Assembly (NCBI GenBank): GCA_963732095.1 | Contig: CAVSZA010000070.1 | Location: forward strand, 1-64,000 | DNA length: 64,000 nucleotides | Direction of reading: 5' to 3' | Source of the DNA: AP-15 sp963732095 | Lineage (GTDB): Bacteria; Pseudomonadota; Alphaproteobacteria; ATCC43930; CGMCC-115725 | Shown: positions 1 to 8,581 of the stretch, in pieces | Numbering within the stretch: the stretch's first letter is position 1 | How the letters are laid out: the number at the start of each line of letters is the position of its first letter | Program-made: the position numbers and the translations under genes | Notes under the pieces: model-generated | Told to the model about the DNA's origin: nothing | What the model saw: only the letters and a program-made list of their open reading frames with translations | Databases searched by the model: none

Positions 1-620
1 GTGCCAATTGCGGACCAAGCGACGGCCGAGATGGATCGGCCTCGCCCTCTTCAGCATTGAGCCCGCCGGGGAGATCGCTGCGAATCTTCGAAAGCGGCAT
101 CGCGGGCGAGTAGTGCTGCGAGGGACGCGAGGTTGCTGCCGGCGCTGTCGCCACGAACGCCGATCTGGTCCGGATTGGCGCCGAGGCTCGTGGCATTCGC
201 ATGATCCCATTCGAGGGCGGCAAAGCTGTCATCCACCGCGGCCGGAACTTTGCGATCCGGGCCAATGCGGCAGTCGCCCGAACCAACGATTACTCCGGTC
301 CGCCGCACGGGTTGCGGCCGACGAAATCGTGCGTAGCGAGATTCCCGATGACGCGGCCGCCGCCATGAAAATAGACGATGGCTGGCATCGGCACCATCGA
401 TCGAAGCGGCCAATAGAGCCGCAGACGGATCGCCCCGCCGGGGGCCGGGGACGAGGCGTTCCTTGATCCTGACGATCCGAAGCGGCCCGGCGTTGCGGGC
501 GCGTGCGGTCGCCTCCATTTGCTCGCGCGCCTCGGCGGGTGTCATCTCCTCGATCGGCCGAAGCCCGGCCTCGGCTATCACTTTGAGGACTTCTCGTAGG
601 TGCGGGTGCAGTTGCATCAT
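1..620 (-). pseudogene. Broken alpha/beta hydrolase (HSL-type esterase), running off the left edge
   Basis: Reading leftward from an ATG at 620, the first ~60 codons look like the N-terminus of a hormone-sensitive-lipase-type esterase (start, helical cap with MTPAEAR, then ERLVPGP). The oxyanion-hole stretch YFHGGGRVIGN is encoded around 340-385 in a different frame. The nucleophile elbow GDSAG lies back in the first frame near 130-150. At least two indels therefore separate conserved blocks, so no full-length product can be made. The catalytic Asp and His would lie left of base 1 and are not visible. Identity as an HSL-family esterase is fairly secure from the HGGG and GDSAG motifs; the substrate is unknown. 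Confidence 0.7.
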
Positions 621-849
621 GGCTCCCCGGGATTATCGCCGTCTGAAATTGGTCCTCTAACGTGACACCGGCTCCGCTTCGCGGGGCATCATATGACGAA
701 ACCTCTCTCGATGTACCCACGCCAAGCATTTCGATCGCAATCGACCCAAAAGTTGTGGTTAGGGCGTCATCCCCGGATCGCAACCGCGTCATCTTTTCCA
801 GAACAAAGCACGAGCCGACCTGGATCAAAATCGGGTAGGAACGGCTGCG

Positions 850-1458
850 ATGTTCGAAAAGCTGTTCCATGACCTCGTCACGCTGTTTGTCGTCGTCAAC
901 CCGATCGGAGTCGTCCCGTTGTTCCTCGCCGTAGCCGGCCGCGAGAGCGCGGCGGCGCGACGGCGTATCGCCGCCCAAGCAATCATCATCTCGGCTGTGA
1001 TTCTGCTGGTGTTTATTGCGATCGGTCAGATCGTACTCGAAGCGCTCGGCATCGATCTCGCCTCGTTCCGCATCGCGGGCGGCCTCGTGTTGCTTGTTAT
1101 CGCGTTGCGGATGGTGCTGGCAGAGACGGAAACTAGCTCTGACACCGACGCTCCCCTTCGCGGCAATGTCGCGGTTTTCCCGCTGGCTATGCCATTTATC
1201 GCCGGACCCGCTTCGATCATGGCAGTGGTATTATTGACCGACAATAACGTCTATACCGTTTGGCAGCAAGCCGAAACGGCAGTGCTTCTGCTGCTGGTGC
1301 TCGCGTTTACTTATGCCTGCCTGGTGGGTGCGGAGCTCGTGCAGCGATTGCTCGGACGGACGGGAGCCAGTGTCGTCAGCCGCATCATGGGGCTGATCCT
1401 GGCTGCGCTCGCAGTGCAATCAATCCTCACCGGCCTGCATGACGTCTTGCATTGGTAG
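850..1458 (+). CDS. MarC family integral membrane protein
   Basis: The 202-residue protein has the normal length of the MarC/UPF0056 family. It is almost entirely hydrophobic, with about six predicted membrane segments. Family-typical blocks are seen: VVNPIGVVPLFL near residue 15, FRIAGGLVLL near residue 75 and FPLAMPFIAGPASI near residue 110. An AGGA-type ribosome site precedes the ATG. MarC proteins sit in the inner membrane; no transport substrate is firmly established, and the historical link to multiple antibiotic resistance has not held up. The stop codon is followed within 30 bases by the next gene on the same strand. Confidence 0.9.
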   Translation: MFEKLFHDLVTLFVVVNPIGVVPLFLAVAGRESAAARRRIAAQAIIISAVILLVFIAIGQIVLEALGIDLASFRIAGGLVLLVIALRMVLAETETSSDTDAPLRGNVAVFPLAMPFIAGPASIMAVVLLTDNNVYTVWQQAETAVLLLLVLAFTYACLVGAELVQRLLGRTGASVVSRIMGLILAALAVQSILTGLHDVLHW

Positions 1459-1483
1459 ATTGTCCACCGATGAGGGCCTGTCG

Positions 1484-3955
1484 ATGGAAACGCGGCGAGA
1501 TTTCATTCGGCTGATGTCTGCAAGCCTTGGTGCCTTGCTGATAGGGGGCGCCGGCCGGGCCGGGGCTCAGCCCGAGCCATCGCTGATTGTTCAGCTGGAG
1601 GCGCTTTGCCGGCGATTGGCGCCGCTGGGATGGCAAAGCATGATGCTTGCTGTGACCGGCGGGGCGCTGGACATCACTGCCCCCGATCTCGCCCGCGAAC
1701 TTGCCAAGCCGGTCGCGGTCGATCGTACCTATCCAGGCTTCGGCGATTTCGCGCTTGCGGGAAACCGGGGGATCGAGCCCGGCCGGCCTGACGAAAGCCT
1801 GCTCTATCATGCGCTTGCTGCGCCGACGGTGGTGTCAGATCCTGCCGGACGCCCGCTGGGCGGCTTTCCGAGGATCGAAGAGATCGAGACGGTCGAAAAC
1901 TACATCTACGCCAGCCGCGCCGCCACACTGGAGGCACTCCACGCGGCGACGAACGGCCTGCCGGTCGCCATCGTGACGTTCGCGTTGCACTACCGCAACG
2001 CGCCTGATTCGGTCAGCGGCAAGCATGCGCAACTCTGCTTCTCGCGCACTGGAATAACAAGGCTCGGAGATCTCGAGCCATTCTACGACGCTCCCCGGCG
2101 TTCCTTCACCGGCCTCGATCCGTCGCGTCCCTACAGCTTTCGCGTCGTACCGACCCGCTTCGCTCCGTTTCTCGCGGTCCGTATGCCGGGTCGGGCCGGG
2201 GGGTTCGGCCCGCAGGATGCGCTTTCCGGAGATGCGGACCGGGAGTTCTGGGTTCCGCTGCACAAGCTCTTCAGCGGTCGCGAGTGCGTCGCCGGCCTCG
2301 ACCTCCAGGTCGTCCTCAGCAGCGGATTGCGCAACGACCTGCTGGCTTCATTTCACCGCTTTCTGGAGTTTCAGGGCTTTCGCAACAACTACTACGGCGA
2401 CGTGTTGAAGGATTACCCGTTCACGATAGAGAATTCGCATATCGCGGAACTTTCGTCCCGCCCCGATTACGGCGGGGGCGTTCTCATTCCTCATCCGGAG
2501 CCCTTCATCCTGCCGGCGACGTATCACGGACGGCCGCTGACGTTTCCGGTTGATCCCGCCTTTACCGGGGAGCCCGCCAATATCCAGGTGTCATCGCCGA
2601 TGGTGTTGCCGGGCCTGACCGGTTCGCCATTAGAGCCGGATTACTTCGACGATGCCGCGCAGGAGACGCGGCGCCCCGCACCGCAATACATCAACGCGCG
2701 TCACGCGGTCGAAAATGGCCATGTGGTCAACCTGAACGAAAGCCCGGATCTGATGAAGATCCTGGCGCGCGGCGACTTCGATGCGCTGCATTATGTCGAT
2801 ACCAGCGGCGATGGCTGGGTGATCGCCGAATGTCCCCAGTTGCGGCAGGCCGGGCTGACCAGCATCGCCGCCTTCTGCATGGTCGGCTTGCCTGACTTTC
2901 TGCCAAACGTCACGCAGCGCGACCTGATGCTGTGGTGGCAGCGCGATGTACCGGGGCCGCTTCGCGCTGCCTTGTGGGCGATCCCGCCCTACGCTCTGTC
3001 TCAGACCCGCATCGCCGCTGACGTGGAGCTGCCGGTTGGCTTCAGCATCGACGACGACACTGTCACCGCCATCGTTTCACAGCCCGAAGCCTCAGGAACG
3101 CCGGTGCAGACCGTCAACGGACCGTATGTATTGCAGAAGGTGGGCCTGCCCGACGGCTCGACCGGGGTTTTCGACCCGGGATGGGAGACCAGCCTCGGCA
3201 CGCAATACGATGGCCCGACGCACACCCTGAAGCGGTACCTTGCGGCTCACGGGCTCGGTTCGCCGTTTATCGAGGATGCCAAGCTGTGCGCCGCACTGGG
3301 CAGTTACTGGCCGGCGGTCGCCCCGGATGCGACCCGGGAATACGAGCCGAACAAGCCGCTGAGTGGAATCCTTTATCCCTGGCCGAGCATCGTTCCGCTG
3401 ACCGACACCGAGATCGGCATGGTTCCGACCGCGGATGGCTCATTCATGTCCTGGGATGGCGTGCCCGGCCCGCAGCGCCGGGAGATCGGCGATCGCATCG
3501 TGGTCGCTTACCGCAACATCCTCTACGTCGACTATATCGACATACCCGGGACGATGACTGCGGCGCTGACCGCGCGCATCGATGCCGCGGAGTACAAAGC
3601 CCGCATCCTGGCATTGGCTGCAGTCTATTGGAGCCTGGGAATCCGCCCACGTCGCGGCAAAACGGTGAACGATCTGTTGCGCGAGAAATCTGCCTGGGCC
3701 GTCCTGTCGTTTCGCCATGTCGCGCCAGAAGATGCGGCGTTCCAGGAGGCCGCCGCGGCCGCGCAGGGGAGCCTGGAGGGTCCGCGCCGCTACGCTGTGG
3801 ACATCTACCGTTGGGGCGCACAGGCTCCTGACCCCGCCGATTTCAAGATCATCCTTATAGAGGTATTGGAGGAGGTCCATGCGTTTACCGATGGCCGGGC
3901 CGTCATTCTGAACCGCCGCGGCACGTGGCACCTGGACAACTCGATACCGACGTAA
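1484..3955 (+). CDS. Tat-exported LodA/GoxA-like quinoprotein (putative CTQ-dependent oxidase)
   Basis: I take the ATG at 1484 (GAGGG upstream), which puts a twin-arginine signal (METRRDFIRLMSASLG, Ala-rich cleavage region) at the N-terminus of an 823-residue protein. An upstream start at 1439 overlaps marC and would bury the signal. The C-terminal half resembles LodA/GoxA amino-acid oxidases, which carry a self-derived cysteine tryptophylquinone: Cys602 in KLCAALGSYWPAVAPD and Trp657 in MSWDGVPGPQ, 55 residues apart, are the candidate cross-link pair. The next gene is an FAD flavoprotein that overlaps it, the arrangement of lodA-lodB, where LodB is needed for cofactor formation. The N-terminal ~350 residues are not recognised, and the Tat signal is unusual for this family. 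Family assignment is from motif memory and context; substrate unknown. Confidence 0.55.
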   Translation: METRRDFIRLMSASLGALLIGGAGRAGAQPEPSLIVQLEALCRRLAPLGWQSMMLAVTGGALDITAPDLARELAKPVAVDRTYPGFGDFALAGNRGIEPGRPDESLLYHALAAPTVVSDPAGRPLGGFPRIEEIETVENYIYASRAATLEALHAATNGLPVAIVTFALHYRNAPDSVSGKHAQLCFSRTGITRLGDLEPFYDAPRRSFTGLDPSRPYSFRVVPTRFAPFLAVRMPGRAGGFGPQDALSGDADREFWVPLHKLFSGRECVAGLDLQVVLSSGLRNDLLASFHRFLEFQGFRNNYYGDVLKDYPFTIENSHIAELSSRPDYGGGVLIPHPEPFILPATYHGRPLTFPVDPAFTGEPANIQVSSPMVLPGLTGSPLEPDYFDDAAQETRRPAPQYINARHAVENGHVVNLNESPDLMKILARGDFDALHYVDTSGDGWVIAECPQLRQAGLTSIAAFCMVGLPDFLPNVTQRDLMLWWQRDVPGPLRAALWAIPPYALSQTRIAADVELPVGFSIDDDTVTAIVSQPEASGTPVQTVNGPYVLQKVGLPDGSTGVFDPGWETSLGTQYDGPTHTLKRYLAAHGLGSPFIEDAKLCAALGSYWPAVAPDATREYEPNKPLSGILYPWPSIVPLTDTEIGMVPTADGSFMSWDGVPGPQRREIGDRIVVAYRNILYVDYIDIPGTMTAALTARIDAAEYKARILALAAVYWSLGIRPRRGKTVNDLLREKSAWAVLSFRHVAPEDAAFQEAAAAAQGSLEGPRRYAVDIYRWGAQAPDPADFKIILIEVLEEVHAFTDGRAVILNRRGTWHLDNSIPT

Positions 3956-4695
3956 TCATCGGCGGCGGCGGGCCGGCGGGTGCGGCGACGGCGATCGCCT
4001 GCGCCCAGCGCGGGTTGCGCGTCCGCCTGTTCGAGCGGGCTGCGTTTTCCCGCCATCGTCCGGGCGAGACATTGCATCCGGGCATCGAGCCCCTGCTGCG
4101 CCAGCTCGGTCTGGCTGAGCGGTTTCAAGCCACGGTCGGCGCGCGCCATTCCGGCATTTGGCTGAGCTGGGGCGACCGCAAGCAGTTCCAGCCCTACGGC
4201 GCCGACCAGAACGGCGTATGGCACGGCTTTCAGGTCTCACGAACCGCGTTCGACGAGCTCCTCCTCGATTATGCGCATGAGCAAGGCGTGGAGGTGTGCC
4301 GGCCCTGCGGGGTCGATCGGGTGCAACTGGCGCAGGAGAACGAGGTTCGCGTGCTGACCGGCGCCGGACCGTTCTCCGCCCGGATCATCGTCGACGCGAC
4401 AGGTCGGGCGAGCTGGCTCTCGCGCCGGCTCGGCATTGCCAGGGGCGCGCGGTCGCCGCGGCTGATTGCAGCTGGAAGCGCACTCCGCGTGGCGTGTATC
4501 TCACTAAATCCGCCAAGTTCGGGGTCGAAGCGCAGCACCGCACGGCACGCAAGTCATTCCCAGGGTGAGCAAGATGCAACTCAGTCATCGCGGCGAACTA
4601 TCCGCTCAAATACGAGATTACGACACCTGCTTTGCAGAGTTCTTAGAACATTCGGGCAACCGGCAAAAAATCATGCAGGCAATTCTATTGCGTGA
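3925..4695 (+). pseudogene. LodB-like FAD-dependent oxidoreductase, truncated
   Basis: A GTG start at 3925 overlaps the upstream stop by 31 bases, suggesting translational coupling. Residues 9-19 form the dinucleotide fold DVIIGGGGPAG, and DATGRASWLSRRLGIA near residue 160 is the second FAD-contact block of the PHBH / tryptophan-halogenase-like class to which LodB belongs. Homology-like sequence stops near base 4470 (about 180 codons), whereas such proteins are about 350-400 residues. The rest of the open frame is unlike the family and runs into the following methyltransferase gene. The gene is therefore probably C-terminally deleted, leaving the upstream quinoprotein without its likely maturation partner unless another copy exists. 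Confidence 0.6.
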
Positions 4696-5689
4696 GGCGT
4701 TCAGCCTTTTTGCTGTGCAGAGTGTCGCAATAAAGCCAGACGCGCCAACAGTGATACTGGACGTAAGTTGTGGGCCTGGTGATTACAGTGTGGCGTGGAC
4801 ATCGCAAATCGCTAGGTTCCTTCCAACAGGTATAGCATTTTATTGCACGGATTATCCCGAGGGCATTTGCAAAGATACGGGCGAGACCTATGCGATAGCG
4901 ACGGCAAAGAAAATGCAAGCCGCGGCAGAAGACGGAAAACTGAGATTGGCGCAGGTTCCCGTTGCTACCGAAGCCGATTTGTTTTCCGGCCGCGACGCGT
5001 TTATGCCGTCCGGGAAAAGAGCCGACATCGTCCATTGGTCGCACAGTGGATACCACGTGCGCGACGCACTCGGAGACGCCAGGAATGATCCTCGGGCGAT
5101 CGAAGCGGGTTTGCATGCAGCCGTCGATAAGATGTGGGCAGCGCTTGACGAAAAGGGTTTGATGGTTTCGGTCCACGAAACGCGAGACAGCTCCGACGGC
5201 ATTCGGTCGCAAATCGCCCCTGTCTCTCGGAAATATTGCGGCAGGTTAGACGATGTGCCTGAGCAGATCGCTGCACGCATCGGGCAATTGGGCGGATATG
5301 TCAGTGCAGTGAATTTTGCCAGCCCGCTCAAATTTCTGGGAGTGGACGATGGCGGCTGGGAGCGGTTGAAGCAGCGGGCTCAATGGGACCGCCTCAATGC
5401 GTCCGAAGCCCGCGCTTTGCGGTTGTTGAACTTCATTGCTTTCGATTTTTCCGATCCTTCCAAAGCAGCGCTCGAAGCCCTTGCCGAGGATGGCCGGCTG
5501 GCGGCCTATGTCGACGAGTACAAATCCATTGTCGCAAAGAATGGCGGTTACATCATCGTAAAATGCGCCTTTCAAATGATCAGTAAATCCCGAGAAGTAG
5601 CAAAAACACTGGATAGCATCGCTTTGCAACTCGTTGGAAAGATGCACGATTTTTCGAATGAGATGGCAGCCGAGATGCAAAGATCATGA
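4565..5689 (+). CDS. Class I SAM-dependent methyltransferase
   Basis: The 374-residue protein contains the SAM-binding motif I VILDVSCGPGDYS near residue 65, followed by a Rossmann-like alternation and IVHWSHSGYHV near residue 155, a post-motif pattern of small-molecule methyltransferases. The start may be GTG 4565 or ATG 4574; the annotated form uses the former. Base composition is less GC-rich than the quinoprotein region to its left, and the gene begins inside the remains of the truncated flavoprotein, so it may have arrived with the event that deleted that gene. The methyl acceptor cannot be told from sequence. Confidence 0.75.
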   Translation: MSKMQLSHRGELSAQIRDYDTCFAEFLEHSGNRQKIMQAILLREAFSLFAVQSVAIKPDAPTVILDVSCGPGDYSVAWTSQIARFLPTGIAFYCTDYPEGICKDTGETYAIATAKKMQAAAEDGKLRLAQVPVATEADLFSGRDAFMPSGKRADIVHWSHSGYHVRDALGDARNDPRAIEAGLHAAVDKMWAALDEKGLMVSVHETRDSSDGIRSQIAPVSRKYCGRLDDVPEQIAARIGQLGGYVSAVNFASPLKFLGVDDGGWERLKQRAQWDRLNASEARALRLLNFIAFDFSDPSKAALEALAEDGRLAAYVDEYKSIVAKNGGYIIVKCAFQMISKSREVAKTLDSIALQLVGKMHDFSNEMAAEMQRS

Positions 5690-5928
5690 GATTGGCTGAC
5701 GGCCGGGCCGGCCGTGGGCTGTTGATCCGAACTGGCGCAAAGCCCACAATATGCTGCTTTCCGCGTTCAGTACCGACGCGTAATCGAATTCGTGCGCGAA
5801 TTAGGAACCCAGCCGCAGGAGAGCTGCCGAAGCGCACAGCCGCTTGTCGGAACCGCGTGAGTTGAGCTATCGTAGCGCAAAGGCGAAACGCGCAGCGATG
5901 CGTTAACCTTAATGATGGAGGGAGGAAG

Positions 5929-6597
5929 ATGAGTACATGGCGACGAGCCGCGAGCGGCAACGCGTTCTCAAAGATTGCTTTCAGCCTGTTTGCGGCGCTT
6001 ATCGTATTTGCGCCGCCAACGGCGCGACCCGGGGCCGCCGCAGAGGTTTACGATTTCCAGTTCTGCAGAGGGTATTTCGCGCTTTGCGCCGCCTCAACAT
6101 GCAAGCCGACCGGGGGGCAGATCACGGTCAGAACCGCAAGCGGCGGGACTGCGACGTTCCCGGAGGCGGATTGCACGTGTCCGGTCATTCTCGGTCCGTC
6201 GATTGCCAACCTGGCCGGCGGCAACATGCAAGGTTCTTGCGAGCCGCCGGCGGACCAACCAGGCACAATCTGGTCGACTTTTCAGCCCAGACCGAACATT
6301 CCGCAGGCGCTCACCAACTGGGTCCCGACACCGCCAGAGGCCGCGGCACCACCGCTCTTCTGCCCGAAGAGCCCCCCTCTCGGAAATCAGTTGGTGAACT
6401 GCTTCAGCTTCCTTTGCAATTCGCTGACATATATCCCTGGCACAGATGTGCCGGTAGCGACGTGCCACTGTCCGATTGGAGAGTCGCTGGCGGGCACTCC
6501 CGTGCCACCGCACACCGCGTTTTTGACGCAGGCTGGTCAAGGCGACCCGGCGTACTGCGCCATGAACCCCGTCTCCGGGCCGCTTTCGATACCCTAG
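5929..6597 (+). CDS. Secreted Cys-rich protein of unknown function
   Basis: A very strong ribosome site (GGAGGGAGG) precedes the ATG. Residues 1-38 form a Sec signal peptide (basic start, hydrophobic FSLFAALIVFAPP core, cleavage after Ala). The mature ~185 residues are rich in Cys and Pro, with repeated CxC patterns such as DCTCPV and TCHCPIGESL, implying a disulfide-bonded periplasmic or extracellular protein. A second secreted protein follows 110 bases downstream, so the two may be co-expressed. No family recognised. Confidence 0.75.
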   Translation: MSTWRRAASGNAFSKIAFSLFAALIVFAPPTARPGAAAEVYDFQFCRGYFALCAASTCKPTGGQITVRTASGGTATFPEADCTCPVILGPSIANLAGGNMQGSCEPPADQPGTIWSTFQPRPNIPQALTNWVPTPPEAAAPPLFCPKSPPLGNQLVNCFSFLCNSLTYIPGTDVPVATCHCPIGESLAGTPVPPHTAFLTQAGQGDPAYCAMNPVSGPLSIP

Positions 6598-6706
6598 TCG
6601 CGTTTGGCGCGGCCAGCGCAGGTCTGGGCCAGCATTTGGCATCCAAGCTGGTTTCAGTCCAGATTATTAAGACAAAGGCGAACACAACCGAGGAGGATCC
6701 CGCCAC

Positions 6707-8347
6707 ATGCGAAAGACAAATCGTCGCTGCGCTTCAAGCGGCAAGGCCGCGGCTTGGCGGGTGTCCGCCGCGCTTGTGGCGCTCACCTCCCTGGGTTCGG
6801 CTCATCTAGCATCGGCTCAGGAGATCCCGGCAATACCGATCCCACAGCAACCCTTCGCACAGCCTGTACCGCGCTTCATAGGGCAGCCGGCAATTCCGAA
6901 GCCGATTACCGCGCTGCCTGTGCCGGAAGACCCCTATATGGCCCCCAACGGCCGCAGCAATATTCACGTGGACGCCTATCAGAGCGACACCTACGCCACG
7001 GGCGGTCCGCTGGGCCATACGCCGACGGTAAAATCGGCGACGTTGCTAGGCATAGGCGGCACCGTCACTTTCGACAGCGCCGGGCGCATAGTCGTATTGG
7101 TCCTCGGGAACGGGCCGAGGCGGCTGTTTCTGCTTGATCCCGTCACCCTGGGGACGCAGTGGGTGCTCGACCTTCCGCCTTCGTCATCTTCAGGAACCGC
7201 TTTTGGCGGCGGCGGGTATTATTTCCTCGATGAGCTCGACCGCGCCGTCATTCCGACGGTCAATCAGCAGATCTGGATCGTCCAGGTCCGAAAGTCCCCG
7301 CCTTACCTCAAGCATGTCAACACTTGCGATCTGTTGCAGCTGCTCGGGCAGCAGATCTCTGGCCAGAGCATCCAGTCCGTGTTCCCCGATGCGCAAGGGT
7401 TGCTGTGGTTCACCACTTCCGGGGTCGTGGAGGACAAACAAACCACGTGGACCGTGACCTCTCCGGCGCTGGTCGGCACCCTCGTCTTTCAAGGCAGCAA
7501 TCAATGCACAGTCAAGACGCTGGCATTGGTGCAGCCTACAACCCCGCCGACTAACAAATCGATTTCGAAATCGTTCGCGGTGGACCCCGTGCCCGCCACA
7601 CAAGGACAAGGCGGAGTTTTCATCGTTTCGGACTATGCGATGTACCGCTTCGACGCCGCACCGGACGGCACGCCGCAAATCACCTGGCGCGAGGCGTACG
7701 ATCGCGGAACTCCGCCGCCAAAGCCGGGGCAAATTCAGGTCGGCTCGGGGACCACGCCGACCTTGATGGGCACCGACTTCGTGACCATCGCCGATAACGC
7801 CAATCCGATCGACGTGCTCGTGTACCGGCGCGCGGCGCAGGTTCAGGGCTCTCGGCTCGTTTGCAAAGTGCCGGTATTCGAGGAGAACGCGAGCGCCACC
7901 GAGAATTCGCTGATCGCGACGAACCAGTCGATCATCGTCGAGAACAACTACGGCTATTACGGGCCACAGGCGACGCTGTTCAATCGCGCAACCGTGCCGG
8001 GGATCACTCGCATCGATCTCAACGCTGACCAGAACGGATGCAGTACTGTCTGGACGAACGACCAGGAATCGATACCTTCCGTCGTGTCCCAGATGTCGCT
8101 CGCGAACGGCCTCATCTACACCTACACCAAGGATGCTAATTCCTGCAGTACCCCTGGGCCTTGCTATACCGCTGCTTGGTACTTGACGGCGATCGACTTC
8201 GCGAGCGGACAGACGGTATTCAAGCGGCTGGGCGGCACTGGCCTCTTCTACAATAACCATTACTCGGGGGTCTATCTCGGGCCGGACCAGAAGACCGCTT
8301 ATGTCGGCGTCATCGGTGGCCTCATCGCCATTCGCGACAGCTACTGA
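6707..8347 (+). CDS. Secreted beta-rich protein of unknown function
   Basis: The start is an ATG with GAGGAGG upstream, giving 546 residues with a Sec signal peptide ending near AHLASAQ (residue ~38). The mature part opens with a Pro-rich stretch (EIPAIPIPQQP). It then shows a long series of beta-strand-like segments with scattered Gly-Asp turns (GGTVTFDSAGRIVVLVLG, VFPDAQGLLWFTTSGVV), compatible with a beta-propeller of the PQQ-enzyme-like or NHL type, although no canonical repeat could be fixed. It follows the Cys-rich secreted protein on the same strand. Function unknown. Confidence 0.75.
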   Translation: MRKTNRRCASSGKAAAWRVSAALVALTSLGSAHLASAQEIPAIPIPQQPFAQPVPRFIGQPAIPKPITALPVPEDPYMAPNGRSNIHVDAYQSDTYATGGPLGHTPTVKSATLLGIGGTVTFDSAGRIVVLVLGNGPRRLFLLDPVTLGTQWVLDLPPSSSSGTAFGGGGYYFLDELDRAVIPTVNQQIWIVQVRKSPPYLKHVNTCDLLQLLGQQISGQSIQSVFPDAQGLLWFTTSGVVEDKQTTWTVTSPALVGTLVFQGSNQCTVKTLALVQPTTPPTNKSISKSFAVDPVPATQGQGGVFIVSDYAMYRFDAAPDGTPQITWREAYDRGTPPPKPGQIQVGSGTTPTLMGTDFVTIADNANPIDVLVYRRAAQVQGSRLVCKVPVFEENASATENSLIATNQSIIVENNYGYYGPQATLFNRATVPGITRIDLNADQNGCSTVWTNDQESIPSVVSQMSLANGLIYTYTKDANSCSTPGPCYTAAWYLTAIDFASGQTVFKRLGGTGLFYNNHYSGVYLGPDQKTAYVGVIGGLIAIRDSY

Positions 8348-8581
8348 TCGACGCTGATCGCGTCGGGACGCGCGTCGCATGCGAAGGGCTTAATACTGAA
8401 GATCGTCTCGTGCGGGCAGAGACGAGTGGACCAGACCGCCTTGTGGGCACCATCGATTGCGGCCGGAAGTTCGGCGGATGGTGCCGGCTAGGCGCCCGGG
8501 GGAGGTGAGGCTGATCCGTTTGGCGTCGGCATCTCCTCCGCGCCTGCCGAGGCGACGGATCAAGCCAAGCAAGCCAAGATG

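Noticed and set aside
5937..6809. 290-codon frame overlapping both secreted proteins
   Set aside because: It is a high-GC shadow of the Cys-rich protein, with Arg-rich content and no ribosome site.
7190..8380. 396-codon minus-strand frame opposite the 546-residue secreted protein
   Set aside because: Antisense shadow; the plus-strand gene has a ribosome site and signal peptide.
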